64,000 nt of DNA from the NCBI RefSeq assembly GCF_000292525.1, contig NZ_AEYF01000045.1, positions 248,001 through 312,000 on the forward strand, given 5' to 3'. The position numbers were made by a program, and so were the translations under genes. A model generated the notes under the pieces. The model saw nothing but the letters and a program-made list of their open reading frames with translations, ran no database searches and was not told the origin of the DNA. Positions 43,347-51,864 of the stretch are shown in pieces; position 1 is the stretch's first letter, and the number at the start of each line of letters is the position of its first letter. The DNA comes from Rhizobium sp. CCGE 510 (GTDB lineage Bacteria; Pseudomonadota; Alphaproteobacteria; Rhizobiales; Rhizobiaceae).

Positions 43347-44552
43347 TCAATTAGACAGTGCCTTGGGATCCGCGCCGCTGTGGAGTGTCTCGTCGACCCC
43401 GGACGGCGGCGGCCTCTTTTCCAATGCGGCGACGGGAGCGGTGACCGCAGTCGCTGCAACGGTTCCGATCGTTCGCACGGTTCCACCGACCACCGCCGTC
43501 ACGCCTTCGCCGAGCGAGATGTTCGGATCGGTCAGAGGCTGTCCCGTCATGAGGCGCTGGCCGATAAGCTGCACGATTTGCGGGCTTTCAGCGAATTTTC
43601 CATGATGCAGCCCGTCTCCCGCCTTGACCTTCGTCAGGTCGATCGCAGCGATCCCGGCTTTTTCCAGCCGCGAGCGATATGGTTCCGCAGACGGGTCGAT
43701 CGCGCCAAGCCGCGACACGTTTCCGGTGATGAAGCTGGAGGCGGCGAGCGCCCGGTCGTCCTGCGAGACGAAGATCGTCAGCTTCGGCGCCGGCTTGCCC
43801 ATTTCGGCGAACTGCTTGGCGAACACCTGGATGTCGATGTCTGGGGAGGCGAGAATGACGTCCCTGATCTTCGCGTTTACATGGCCGTCGCGAATGCCCA
43901 TCTGGCGTAGCGACTCCATCGCCAGCCAAGTTCCCATCGAGTGCGCAAGGATGGTGATGTCCTTGACGTTCGGATCCTGTGCAAGCACGCGGAGCGCTTG
44001 CTCGAGCGCCGTGCGGGAATAGTTGGTGCTTTCCTTGTCGTATTCATATCCGGTGAGCTGCGCCCGCGACGGCCAGGTGAAGAGTATGGGCGTCGCCTGC
44101 ATTCCGCTGTCGTTGACGATCTGGGCCAGCCGGAAGACGGCGTCTTCGTAGCGATTGTTGAAGCCATGCACGAATACCAGCGCATGGCCGCCTTCGATAT
44201 GCTGACGAAACCAGGCACGGCCCTCGGCGAGTGTGTCGATCTGACGAACGCGCGTGACCGCGAACTCCGTTTTTGGGTCGGCGGGCACGCGTTTCGGCCA
44301 CTGGACCGTTCCGGCCTGACGTTTCTCCGGGATCGAGACGGCGACGTCCGTCAGATAAGGCTTCGGGCTGCGTTCGCCGTTGAACAACGTCGCCGGGTCG
44401 CCGGACGGCTGCCTCGTGGTTGCCACCAGCATGTCGACCTGCTTCGTCCCGGCGCTTGCGGCCGCTTGCGGAACCGGGGCCATGACACCGACGGCATGCC
44501 CGCAGCCTCCCAGCAACGGAAGCGCGGCTAAAAGAAATCGAAGGATGCGCAT
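43347..44552 (-). CDS. DUF900-family alpha/beta hydrolase lipoprotein
   Basis: A 401-residue protein beginning MRILRFLLAALPLLGGCGHA, a lipoprotein signal with lipobox LGGC. The hydrolase core has VFVHGFNNRYEDAVFRLAQI (oxyanion/DUF900 signature) and the nucleophile elbow ILAHSMGTWLAMESL; candidate acid and His residues lie later (SPDIDIQVF; GDGLHHGKF). It is probably a membrane-attached esterase. The start at 44552 (GGAGC before it) excludes a long spurious extension through the regulatory region. It shares a divergent, element-containing promoter with the DUF1254 gene. Confidence 0.82.
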   Translation of the reverse strand: MRILRFLLAALPLLGGCGHAVGVMAPVPQAAASAGTKQVDMLVATTRQPSGDPATLFNGERSPKPYLTDVAVSIPEKRQAGTVQWPKRVPADPKTEFAVTRVRQIDTLAEGRAWFRQHIEGGHALVFVHGFNNRYEDAVFRLAQIVNDSGMQATPILFTWPSRAQLTGYEYDKESTNYSRTALEQALRVLAQDPNVKDITILAHSMGTWLAMESLRQMGIRDGHVNAKIRDVILASPDIDIQVFAKQFAEMGKPAPKLTIFVSQDDRALAASSFITGNVSRLGAIDPSAEPYRSRLEKAGIAAIDLTKVKAGDGLHHGKFAESPQIVQLIGQRLMTGQPLTDPNISLGEGVTAVVGGTVRTIGTVAATAVTAPVAALEKRPPPSGVDETLHSGADPKALSN

Positions 44553-44612
44553 CGAAGCTCCATCGCTGTTGCCACGACACCCTAGATGCTGACGCGCCTC
44601 CACCCCAGCCAT

Positions 44613-44661
44613 GTTACGGTTACATTCGCCAAACGGCCCGTTCGTTACCGTAACGTACTTC
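44613..44661. promoter_or_regulatory. Paired GTTACSGTAAC elements in the divergent promoter
   Basis: GTTACGGTTAC (44613-44623) lies on the lipoprotein side and a perfect GTTACCGTAAC followed by GTACTTC (44644-44661) on the DUF1254 side, 51 bases before its ATG. Each element could serve one of the two divergent genes. Confidence 0.72.
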
Positions 44662-44711
44662 AGTTCTTCGGCATCGACGCTATCGTCCGCTCGACAATCG
44701 GAGAGTTGACG

Positions 44712-46112
44712 ATGAAGCTGTTCGCTACGCTGACACTGATCGCGATGACGAGCCTTCCCGTATTGGCGGCGGAGCCGTCGCATGTTCTTGACCGCGAGAT
44801 CGAACGCAAGGCCGTTCAGGCTGCGGTCTGGGGCATGCCCGCCGTCAACTACGACCTGATGCGCCAGGAGATGCTCGACAAGACCCCCGGCAAGGTCGGG
44901 CAGGTCATCTATTGGGGCAGGCCTCTCGACTGGCATAACCAGACGCTGACGCCCAATCCCGACGCCCTGTACTTCATGGTCTTCTTCACGACCAAGGACG
45001 GCCCGGTCGTCCTCGAGCTCCCGCCGGCCGAGGCAAAGGCCTCCTTCAACGGCAACATCGTCACCGCCTGGCAGCTTCCGCTTGAGGACGCGGGCCTGCT
45101 CGGAATCGATGCGGGCAAGGGCGGCAAGTTTCTCGTTTTGCCCCCGGATTACAAGGACACGGTGCCAGAAGGCTACATCCCGCTTCGATCAGAGGTCAAT
45201 GGCGGCTACATGCTGTTCCGTTCCAACCTGACAAGCCACGGCGACGCCGACGTGAAGGCGTCTATCGAGTATGGCAAGAAGCTCAAGGTCTATCCGCTGT
45301 CGCAGGCTGCCAGCCCGCCGGAGACCACCTTCACCGACGTGAAGGACGTGCTCTTCGATTCGACCATCAAGTGGGACGCTAGCCTGTTCAAGCACCTCGA
45401 TCGCGTCGTGCAGGAAGAACCCTGGATCGCTCGAGACCGGATTATGATCGACCAGTTGAAGACGCTGGGCATAGAAAAGGGCAAGCCATTCAAGCCCGAC
45501 GCGCACGTCGAGAAGCTGCTCGCAGAAGGCGTTAGGGAGGCGAGGGCGCTGCTTGAAGCGAAATACGACGCTGGCTTCCCGCCATTCTTCTCCGATACCA
45601 GCCGCTGGACCTTTCCGACCTATCCCGACCTGATCACGGCGGCAAAGGCCGACTTCAACGAACCGGACGCCTACCCCGTCGATCACCGCGGCGTCGCCTA
45701 CAGCTACGCGTATATCGGTATCAAGCGGCTCGGTGCAGGGCAGTTCTATTCGATCTCCATTCGAGACAAGGACGGCGACGCGTTCGACGGGGCCAGGAAC
45801 TACCGCCTAAACGTCCCCGCCAACGTCCCCGTGCAGCAGTACTGGTCGGTCACCGCCTACGACCGTGAGACGCACGCGCTGATCAAGAACGTCGATCGCG
45901 CCAGCCGTTCGTCACAGATCCCGGAACTCGCCAAGAATGCCGACGGCTCGATCGACCTCTATTTCGGACCCCGGGTGCCGAAGGGCAAGGACACCAACTG
46001 GGTGCCGACCGACCCGAAGCGGAAGTTCGAACTGATGTTCCGCGCCTATGGCCCGACCAAGGACTTCTTCGACAAGAAATGGGTGCTTTCCGACGTCCTG
46101 AAAGCGAGGTGA
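44712..46112 (+). CDS. Exported DUF1254/DUF1214 protein (long form)
   Basis: A 466-residue periplasmic protein with a signal peptide (LFATLTLIAMTSLPVLAAEP). The DUF1254 half contains AVWGMPAVNYDLMRQEML and TLTPNPDALYFMVFFTTKDG; the C-terminal DUF1214 half has FYSISIRDKDGDAFDGARNY and QYWSVTAYDRETHALI, ending KWVLSDVLKAR. The family is common in bacteria but without a known reaction. GGAGAG precedes the ATG; the longer TTG-type frame upstream runs through the operator. Distant relative of the protein at 28332. Confidence 0.88.
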   Translation: MKLFATLTLIAMTSLPVLAAEPSHVLDREIERKAVQAAVWGMPAVNYDLMRQEMLDKTPGKVGQVIYWGRPLDWHNQTLTPNPDALYFMVFFTTKDGPVVLELPPAEAKASFNGNIVTAWQLPLEDAGLLGIDAGKGGKFLVLPPDYKDTVPEGYIPLRSEVNGGYMLFRSNLTSHGDADVKASIEYGKKLKVYPLSQAASPPETTFTDVKDVLFDSTIKWDASLFKHLDRVVQEEPWIARDRIMIDQLKTLGIEKGKPFKPDAHVEKLLAEGVREARALLEAKYDAGFPPFFSDTSRWTFPTYPDLITAAKADFNEPDAYPVDHRGVAYSYAYIGIKRLGAGQFYSISIRDKDGDAFDGARNYRLNVPANVPVQQYWSVTAYDRETHALIKNVDRASRSSQIPELAKNADGSIDLYFGPRVPKGKDTNWVPTDPKRKFELMFRAYGPTKDFFDKKWVLSDVLKAR

Positions 46113-46184
46113 CCGGCGCCAACCTTCATCCGTCCTGGGACTGATCGCGCTCGCGGTCACCATGGGCTGCGGACGCTGGGTGAC

Positions 46185-46268
46185 ATGCTGGCAGCGCCAG
46201 CTGTAGAAGACGTTGACTTGCCGCTCCCGCCGCGCACCTTACATGCCCAGCCGGTCGGCCTATCTTGA
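46185..46268 (+). pseudogene. C-terminal remnant of an antitoxin gene (VapB/FitA-like)
   Basis: The frame ending at TGA 46266-46268 reads MLAAPAVEDVDLPLPPRTLH and ends PVGLS. Antitoxins preceding PIN toxins often end in such a LPPR...PV(D/G)L(S) tail. There is no DNA-binding domain and too little upstream sequence to hold one, so the gene looks truncated at its 5' end. Its stop overlaps the toxin start (TGATG), the usual coupling. Confidence 0.5.
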
Positions 46269-46693
46269 TGATGTTGCTCGATATCAATGTCGTGTCCGAA
46301 CTGCGCAAGGTCGCAAGCGGCGAGGCTGATCCCAATGTCGTGGTCTGGAATGAAACCGTCGATCCGGCCCAGACCTTCATTTCATCCGTCGTCCTGCACA
46401 AACTGGAGATTGCCGTTCGGCTGGTGGAGCACAATGATGCCGTCGCCGGGCAGGTGCTTCGGAACTGGCTGGAAAATGCCGTTCTCACTGCGTTTTCCGG
46501 TCGCATTTTGCCTCTGGACGAGGCGGCGGCCGTTCAAGCGGCCCAATGGCATGTGCCTAATCCCAAACCGATCAACGACGCCTATATTGCGGCGACGGCC
46601 TTTACTCGCCGCATGACGCTGGTCACGCGCAACGCAAAAGATTTCGAAGGCATGGGAGTTGCGCTCGTGAATCCGTGGAATCTTCCGACATAG
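46268..46693 (+). CDS. PIN-domain ribonuclease toxin (VapC/FitB-like)
   Basis: A 141-residue PIN protein: MLLDINVVSELRK (first acidic residues), LHKLEIAVRLVE, NDAYIAATAFTR and LVTRNAKDFEG supply the four-acid metal site, so it appears catalytically intact. Such proteins cleave RNA and are held inactive by a cognate antitoxin. Here only a short antitoxin tail precedes it, making it an orphan unless another antitoxin acts in trans. ATG 46268 is chosen over TTG 46265 because of the TGATG overlap. Confidence 0.83.
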   Translation: MMLLDINVVSELRKVASGEADPNVVVWNETVDPAQTFISSVVLHKLEIAVRLVEHNDAVAGQVLRNWLENAVLTAFSGRILPLDEAAAVQAAQWHVPNPKPINDAYIAATAFTRRMTLVTRNAKDFEGMGVALVNPWNLPT

Positions 46694-46706
46694 CATTCGG
46701 CATCAA

Positions 46707-49091
46707 CTACCGAGGTTTCAAGAACAATGGAGACGTCCAGATCCGGGATTGGTCCCGCTGGCGCGCCGTTATGAACAACGGATGGTCGCGTTCCGGATCG
46801 AGCGCCAGTTCCTGCAGCGAGATCTCACCACCAAGATCCCTCGGCAGCGGTCGGTCTGTAACCCTTTCCACGATAAGACGCAGCTCGACGCCCGGCAGAT
46901 CGAGTGTAACCGAGCCCTTCGCAATCAGATCCTTCCCACTGACCTCAAGCCTTGCTTCGGGGGCATGCACATGCGGTGGCGGCTGAAGCGGGTCGCCGAT
47001 CTTGCTGTAGCCATGAAGGTCGGCGGCAATCGTGATGTGAGCGTCGTTTAGGTCGGATAGCGTGAGCTCGATCCCGTCGACATCGCCGTGTGTTGCCGTT
47101 CTAAAGCCGAGTTTGCCGAGGCCGGTGCGCCACACGCTCTGTTCGGGGTGGTCAAAGCCGACCCCACGCACGTCAAGGAGCGCCGCGCCGGTCACGGCAA
47201 CCTCACCGCTCCAATAGGCAGCCCGATACCGATCCTTGATGCGTGCGCCGCCGAAGCGGATGCGTAAGCTCCGTTCGCTCAGACCGGCTTCCGCATGAAG
47301 GTTACGTCGCCACACCACGCGGTCGCCGTCATAGAGCTCGACCTCTTCCCAGCCGGCGTGGCCAAGCAGGCGATAGGAGAGCGGCGTCTCCGGTTCGACA
47401 TCGAATACTTCGCCCATGAAATGCTGTCCTTGCCATAGGGCGGCGAAGCTGCGCTCGCCGGTCGTGGCGAATGTGCGCCGCGCCCTCAGCGCACTGCCGA
47501 CGCCGGCACGGTCGAAACGATCGGCGATCACACCGGTCAGCCCGCCACGCGAGCCGAACGTTCCGGTTCCCGGTGCGCCGCCGCCGCACCGGCCCTGGTG
47601 CTCGTCGCTGGCCGCCGACGCGCCGACCCTGTATCCGCGCGCGAGCGCCTCGGTGTAGAGCCAATGGAATTGTCCCCAGGCGGAGCCAATCTCGATGAGC
47701 CGTTCCAGTTCCGGATGGTTCCAATCCAGAATGCAGCGCCGGCCGCCCACATGTGGGATCAGCAAATGGCCCTCTGGGTCGTCTTCATAGGCGGCATGAA
47801 GCCGGTCTACAGGCCAGGTGCCGGGCCGAATTGTTCCCGCCGTCGTCTCGTTCCATTCGAAAGAGCGCACGGAGCGGCCCGCTTCATCAAAGGGAAACCG
47901 GGGTTTGCCGTCACGAAGGAAAACGACGTTACGATCGCCTCCGGCCGCTGAGTTGCCGCACCACTCGGTGCCCGGATAACAGACGAAACGATCGGTCTCG
48001 TTGAGACCATGGATAATTTCCACGGCCTTGTCCCAATTCGCTTCGGTGATGTTGAAATCGTTGACGGTGTAGCCCACCACATCGAGCCCGGCGATGTCGC
48101 GTCCATAGGTGAGGTTGTAAGTCGCGTCGTTGGTGCCGACGGTGTCATCGGAATGAACGTGCAGATCCGCGTAGAGAGCGCGTGAGGCGCCTTCTTCGCT
48201 TTGCACATAGGCGACAGTTGGGGCGACAGTGGAGGCGACGGCGGGTTCGCCATTCAGTCGTGCTTCCAGCTTCCATTCGCCGGCCTGGGCAAATGATAGA
48301 CCGGAGACCCGGGCGAACGTCCAGTCCCGGTCTGCGAAAGGAAAAATTTCCGTCCGCTGCGTTCCATCCGGGGCAGTGACAACGAGCGTGCCTGCCAGAT
48401 TGCGATCACGGCAAGTATTGCCCCATATGTCGTCGACACGCACGATCGCGTCAAAGCTTTCGCCGGGGCTGACAAGGCGCGGTGCGATCAGTTGAAGCGC
48501 ATTCGCCGCGCCCGGAACGATCTCGAGTTTGCTGTCACCCGGCACTTCGGCAAATTTCGAGCTGCCCAAGGGATCTATGAACAGACGGAAACGAAACGCC
48601 TTTTCCACGAACGTCTGCACACGCGTGCCGGCACCCCCTTGGCGCCGGTCACCAAGACGGATGATGATCCTGTCGCCGGGATTGAGATAGCCGTCGACAA
48701 CATCGATGATTATGGCCTTCTGGAAGGGGCGCTCGTGTCCCTTTTGGTCGAAACGCACCTTCAGCGCCTGCACCGTCGCCGGGCTTTGGCCGGGGATCAG
48801 CAGGCCAGCGTGATATTCTGCGGAAACGTAGTTGGCGCCCTTCGGGTCCGTCGTCTGGAACAGTGCCCAGTCGGAATAGAACTTGAAGGCGAGCTTCAGC
48901 CACGCGCCGTCGGCAAGGCCGACAGCCCCGACCTCATAGACGAGTTCCAATTCGGTCCATTCGCCGGCAGTCAGCGTTTGTCTCTCACAGGTGAGACGGC
49001 CGAGAAAGGGAAGCGTGTCGAAGTAGGCGGCCAGGCCCGTTGGGGAGCGTACGGCGGTTTGGGGCGTCATGTGCAGCAAAATCTCTGTCAT
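46707..49091 (-). CDS. DUF3604/PHP-like large hydrolase
   Basis: A 794-residue protein. Residues ~1-300 are beta-rich domains; the centre holds a PHP-like metal site beginning LYADLHVHSDDTVG and DVVGYTVNDFN, then CYPGTEWCG, HLLIPHVGG and AASDEHQG, the pattern of DUF3604 proteins. There is no signal peptide. The PHP superfamily contains phosphoesterases and other metal-dependent hydrolases; the reaction here is unknown. It is the last gene of an operon with an SsuABC/TauABC-type importer, so it probably acts on the imported compound. Confidence 0.78.
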   Translation of the reverse strand: MTEILLHMTPQTAVRSPTGLAAYFDTLPFLGRLTCERQTLTAGEWTELELVYEVGAVGLADGAWLKLAFKFYSDWALFQTTDPKGANYVSAEYHAGLLIPGQSPATVQALKVRFDQKGHERPFQKAIIIDVVDGYLNPGDRIIIRLGDRRQGGAGTRVQTFVEKAFRFRLFIDPLGSSKFAEVPGDSKLEIVPGAANALQLIAPRLVSPGESFDAIVRVDDIWGNTCRDRNLAGTLVVTAPDGTQRTEIFPFADRDWTFARVSGLSFAQAGEWKLEARLNGEPAVASTVAPTVAYVQSEEGASRALYADLHVHSDDTVGTNDATYNLTYGRDIAGLDVVGYTVNDFNITEANWDKAVEIIHGLNETDRFVCYPGTEWCGNSAAGGDRNVVFLRDGKPRFPFDEAGRSVRSFEWNETTAGTIRPGTWPVDRLHAAYEDDPEGHLLIPHVGGRRCILDWNHPELERLIEIGSAWGQFHWLYTEALARGYRVGASAASDEHQGRCGGGAPGTGTFGSRGGLTGVIADRFDRAGVGSALRARRTFATTGERSFAALWQGQHFMGEVFDVEPETPLSYRLLGHAGWEEVELYDGDRVVWRRNLHAEAGLSERSLRIRFGGARIKDRYRAAYWSGEVAVTGAALLDVRGVGFDHPEQSVWRTGLGKLGFRTATHGDVDGIELTLSDLNDAHITIAADLHGYSKIGDPLQPPPHVHAPEARLEVSGKDLIAKGSVTLDLPGVELRLIVERVTDRPLPRDLGGEISLQELALDPERDHPLFITARQRDQSRIWTSPLFLKPR

Positions 49092-49103
49092 GGGAGAGGT
49101 CCG

Positions 49104-49874
49104 TTATTGTCCGCGCCAGCCTTCGTAGCGGCGCTCTATCCGTTGAAATACGAGGCTCTCCATGAGCCACGCCGTCAGTCCGATCAGCGTGATGCCGAGA
49201 AGCACCTGCGCCGAATTGCCGACCTGCCCACCCATTGCGACCATCCAGCCGATCCCTTGGGAGGCGCCGATCATCTCAGCCGCCACCAGCGCGCGCCATA
49301 CCTGGGCAAAGCCGATACGCAAAGCGGCGGTCAGGAAGGGGAGCGAGGCAGGAAAATACACATAAGCCAGCAGTTGAAACCGTTTGGCGCCCAAGATACG
49401 CGCCGCGCGTACCTCCCCACTGCCGATCGACAGCACGCCTTCCTGAATCGTCACCGCCATCGGAAAGGCCGACGCGATGAAGATGACAACGGCGATCGAG
49501 AGATATCCGAGGCCGAAGAAGATCAGCGACAGCGGCGCCCAAGCGATTGGTGGGATCGCCATGAACAGAGCAAGCAGCGGCTGGGCGAACTCACGGAACG
49601 GCCGCCAGAGTCCGGCAGACACGCCGATGAGCAGGGCCGCCAGGATCGCCGCGCCGAAGCCGCCGAACTCACGTAACAAGCTTGCCAGAAGCTGGCGGCC
49701 GAGTTCACCGGACTGGATCCACCGCAGTCCCTCGGCTGCCACGTCCCAGGGCTGTGGCAGCACGTAAGAGGGAACCCTGCTGGCAGCGAGGCACCACACG
49801 GCAAGCAGGAAGGGAAGCGCCGCCCAGCGCCATGACGGCCGCGGGAAATGCCGCCACGCTGTCGATTTCTTCAT
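49104..49874 (-). CDS. ABC transporter permease (SsuC/TauC/NrtB type)
   Basis: A 256-residue membrane protein with about six helices and the conserved cytoplasmic loop EVRAARILGAKRFQLLAYVYFPA that docks on the ATPase. It belongs to the nitrate/sulfonate/taurine family. ATG 49874 is chosen, 10 bases after the binding-protein gene; the longer frame would overlap it by 56 bases. Confidence 0.87.
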   Translation of the reverse strand: MKKSTAWRHFPRPSWRWAALPFLLAVWCLAASRVPSYVLPQPWDVAAEGLRWIQSGELGRQLLASLLREFGGFGAAILAALLIGVSAGLWRPFREFAQPLLALFMAIPPIAWAPLSLIFFGLGYLSIAVVIFIASAFPMAVTIQEGVLSIGSGEVRAARILGAKRFQLLAYVYFPASLPFLTAALRIGFAQVWRALVAAEMIGASQGIGWMVAMGGQVGNSAQVLLGITLIGLTAWLMESLVFQRIERRYEGWRGQ

Positions 49875-49884
49875 CGATCGGATC

Positions 49885-50880
49885 TCACCGCTGAGCGGCC
49901 GCTTTGGCGGCAAAACTGTCGTCAATGATGTCGTCGACATTCAATGGCTTGTTGAGAATGCCGAGATCGACGGAGTAATTGATGAGCCGCTGAATGAAGG
50001 CGCGGTCGGATGGCTCGATCTCGGCGGACCAGCCAAGGCGTTTCCTGGCCTCTGCGACGATCACTTCTGGCGGAACGACGCTTCCATCGGCAGCCTTCAC
50101 GGATTCCAGCTTGAAACTGCGGGCGATGATCCGATTGGCCTCTTCGGGTTGCTCACGGAGAAAGGCGATGGCCTTGGCATTGGCCCGCAGCAATTTGACG
50201 AGATCGTCCGGACGCTGCTTCAGCGTTTTTGCAGGTGCTGCCACGACATACCATGGATAACCGGGCAGGGCGCCGTTCACGTCGAAGACGACACGGCCTG
50301 CGCCGCGAAGCACCGACTGGCTGATGAAGGGCTCCCATGAAAAGGCGGCATCCACGACCCCGGTATCAAGCGCGGCGTTCATGTTGCCGACGGGCATCTG
50401 CGACAATTGAAGGTCGGCGTCCGGGTTGAGCCCGGCAGTCTCCTTCAGCACGAAACCGCGCAGCAGCACGTCCATGCCGCTTCCTCTGTTGACGCCAGCG
50501 AGCTTCTTGCCTTTGAGGTCTGAGAGCGCTTGAATGGAGCCATCGGCCTTCGCGATCAGGGCCGCCTGACCATAGTTCACTTTGGCGATGATCTTCGCCT
50601 CGAGCCCGCGCGCGGCCCATTGATAGACGGGCGGGGCGCCGATATAGGCCACGTCGATTTCCCCTCCCGCTACGGCCTGCTGAATGACGGGTCCGTCGCC
50701 GAACCCCTTGAGCTCGACGTTCAAGCCCTCTTCCCTGAAGTAGCCCTTTTCCTCGGCGATGAGGACAGGCGCATTTGCCATGGCCTGGACCCAGCCGATG
50801 CGAAGCGGCTGCGCCTCCTGCGCATGGACGGGCCAGACGGCAGCAAGTGCCAGAAAAGCTGCAGGTAGGATGCGTTTCAT
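49885..50880 (-). CDS. ABC transporter substrate-binding protein (SsuA/TauA/NrtA type)
   Basis: A 331-residue receptor with a signal peptide (ILPAAFLALAAVWPVHAQE). The family core is visible in LRIGWVQAMANAPVLIAEEK, GEIDVAYIGAPP and GYPWYVVAAP. It binds a sulfonate-, nitrate- or thiamine-precursor-like ligand; the true substrate is unknown. AGGGGA precedes the ATG. Confidence 0.88.
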   Translation of the reverse strand: MKRILPAAFLALAAVWPVHAQEAQPLRIGWVQAMANAPVLIAEEKGYFREEGLNVELKGFGDGPVIQQAVAGGEIDVAYIGAPPVYQWAARGLEAKIIAKVNYGQAALIAKADGSIQALSDLKGKKLAGVNRGSGMDVLLRGFVLKETAGLNPDADLQLSQMPVGNMNAALDTGVVDAAFSWEPFISQSVLRGAGRVVFDVNGALPGYPWYVVAAPAKTLKQRPDDLVKLLRANAKAIAFLREQPEEANRIIARSFKLESVKAADGSVVPPEVIVAEARKRLGWSAEIEPSDRAFIQRLINYSVDLGILNKPLNVDDIIDDSFAAKAAAQR

Positions 50881-50893
50881 CGAATGGTCCCCT

Positions 50894-51709
50894 TCAGATA
50901 ACACGTTGATTGCTGGTCATGACCGCGGCGATTTGCTCAGCGAGCCGCTCGCGCAGTTGCGCAAACAAAGGATTGGCTCGCGTGCCCCGCTGGTTGCGAG
51001 GACGCGGCAAACCGATTGTCACTTCGGCCGTGATGCCGGCCGATGGCAGACCGAGGACAAGGACCCGGTCCGCGAGATAGATCGCTTCATCGATGTCATG
51101 CGTGATGAACAGGACCGTCTGGCCCAGGCTCGACCAGATGCGCAGCAGTTCGTCGTTGAGGGCTGAGCGTGTCATGGCGTCAAGTGCTGCGAACGGTTCG
51201 TCCATGAGCAGCAGACGCGGCTCAAGCGCCAGCGATCGCGCAAGCGAAACGCGTTGACGCTGGCCGCCCGACAAACGGTGAGGCAGTTCTTCCGCGTGTT
51301 CTTCGAGGCCGACAAGCCGCAGAAAAAGGAGGGCGGTGGCCCTTTGCTCCTGCGGGGATCCCTTGCCGTTCATCCGAAGGCCGAAGCGAACATTTTCCAG
51401 TACGCTCAGCCAGGGGAAAAGATTGGGCGATTGGAAGACATATCCGAGTGTCGAATGCTCCGGCGCAACCGGCGCGCCGTCTATCGTGATGTGGCCCACT
51501 TGCGGCCGCAGGAAGCCGGACAACAGATTGAGCAATGTCGACTTGCCGCAGCCGGAGGGACCTAGCACCGCGACAAATTCTCCTGGGCGTGCTTCCAGGG
51601 AGAAGTGTTCGAATATGCTGCGTCCGCTTTCGGGATAAGCGAAACCCATGCCACTTACCGAGAAGGTGGCGCCGGATGAAGGCTCCGGGGCAAGAGAGAT
51701 CGATACCAT
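50894..51709 (-). CDS. ABC transporter ATPase (SsuB/TauB/NrtD type)
   Basis: A 271-residue ATPase: Walker A LGPSGCGKSTLLN, signature RLSGGQRQRVSLARS, Walker B LLLMDEPFAALDA, switch His in FITHDIDEA. First gene of the four-gene operon, divergent from the GntR regulator. ATG 51709 is chosen for the family-like N terminus; a TTG at 51745 is in frame. Confidence 0.92.
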   Translation of the reverse strand: MVSISLAPEPSSGATFSVSGMGFAYPESGRSIFEHFSLEARPGEFVAVLGPSGCGKSTLLNLLSGFLRPQVGHITIDGAPVAPEHSTLGYVFQSPNLFPWLSVLENVRFGLRMNGKGSPQEQRATALLFLRLVGLEEHAEELPHRLSGGQRQRVSLARSLALEPRLLLMDEPFAALDAMTRSALNDELLRIWSSLGQTVLFITHDIDEAIYLADRVLVLGLPSAGITAEVTIGLPRPRNQRGTRANPLFAQLRERLAEQIAAVMTSNQRVI

Positions 51710-51749
51710 TTTGCGCTCGAGCGACTGAGGTTGGAATTGCCTCAATTTT

Positions 51750-51766
51750 TAATACATTATAATACA
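51750..51766. promoter_or_regulatory. Candidate GntR operator: repeated TAATACA
   Basis: TAATACA occurs at 51750-51756 and 51760-51766, exactly 10 bases apart on one face of the helix, around a short ATTATAAT dyad. It lies between the divergent importer operon and the GntR gene, where HutC-type regulators bind. Confidence 0.35.
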
Positions 51767-51864
51767 GGTTATCAAAGTGCGGTCTTCCCCTGTCCGGCGG
51801 CAGAAGAGAACGCTATTCCAAAGCCGCAGCGGTCCGTGGTCTTTTTAACCCTGATGGAAATGAG

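Noticed and set aside
44586-44711. N-terminal extension of the DUF1254 protein upstream of ATG 44712
   Set aside because: It reads through the GTTACSGTAAC elements and would precede the signal peptide; ATG 44712 has GGAGAG before it.
43347-44936. Long form (529 residues) of the DUF900 hydrolase
   Set aside because: The extension crosses the divergent promoter and the neighbouring gene; the lipobox start at 44552 is well supported.
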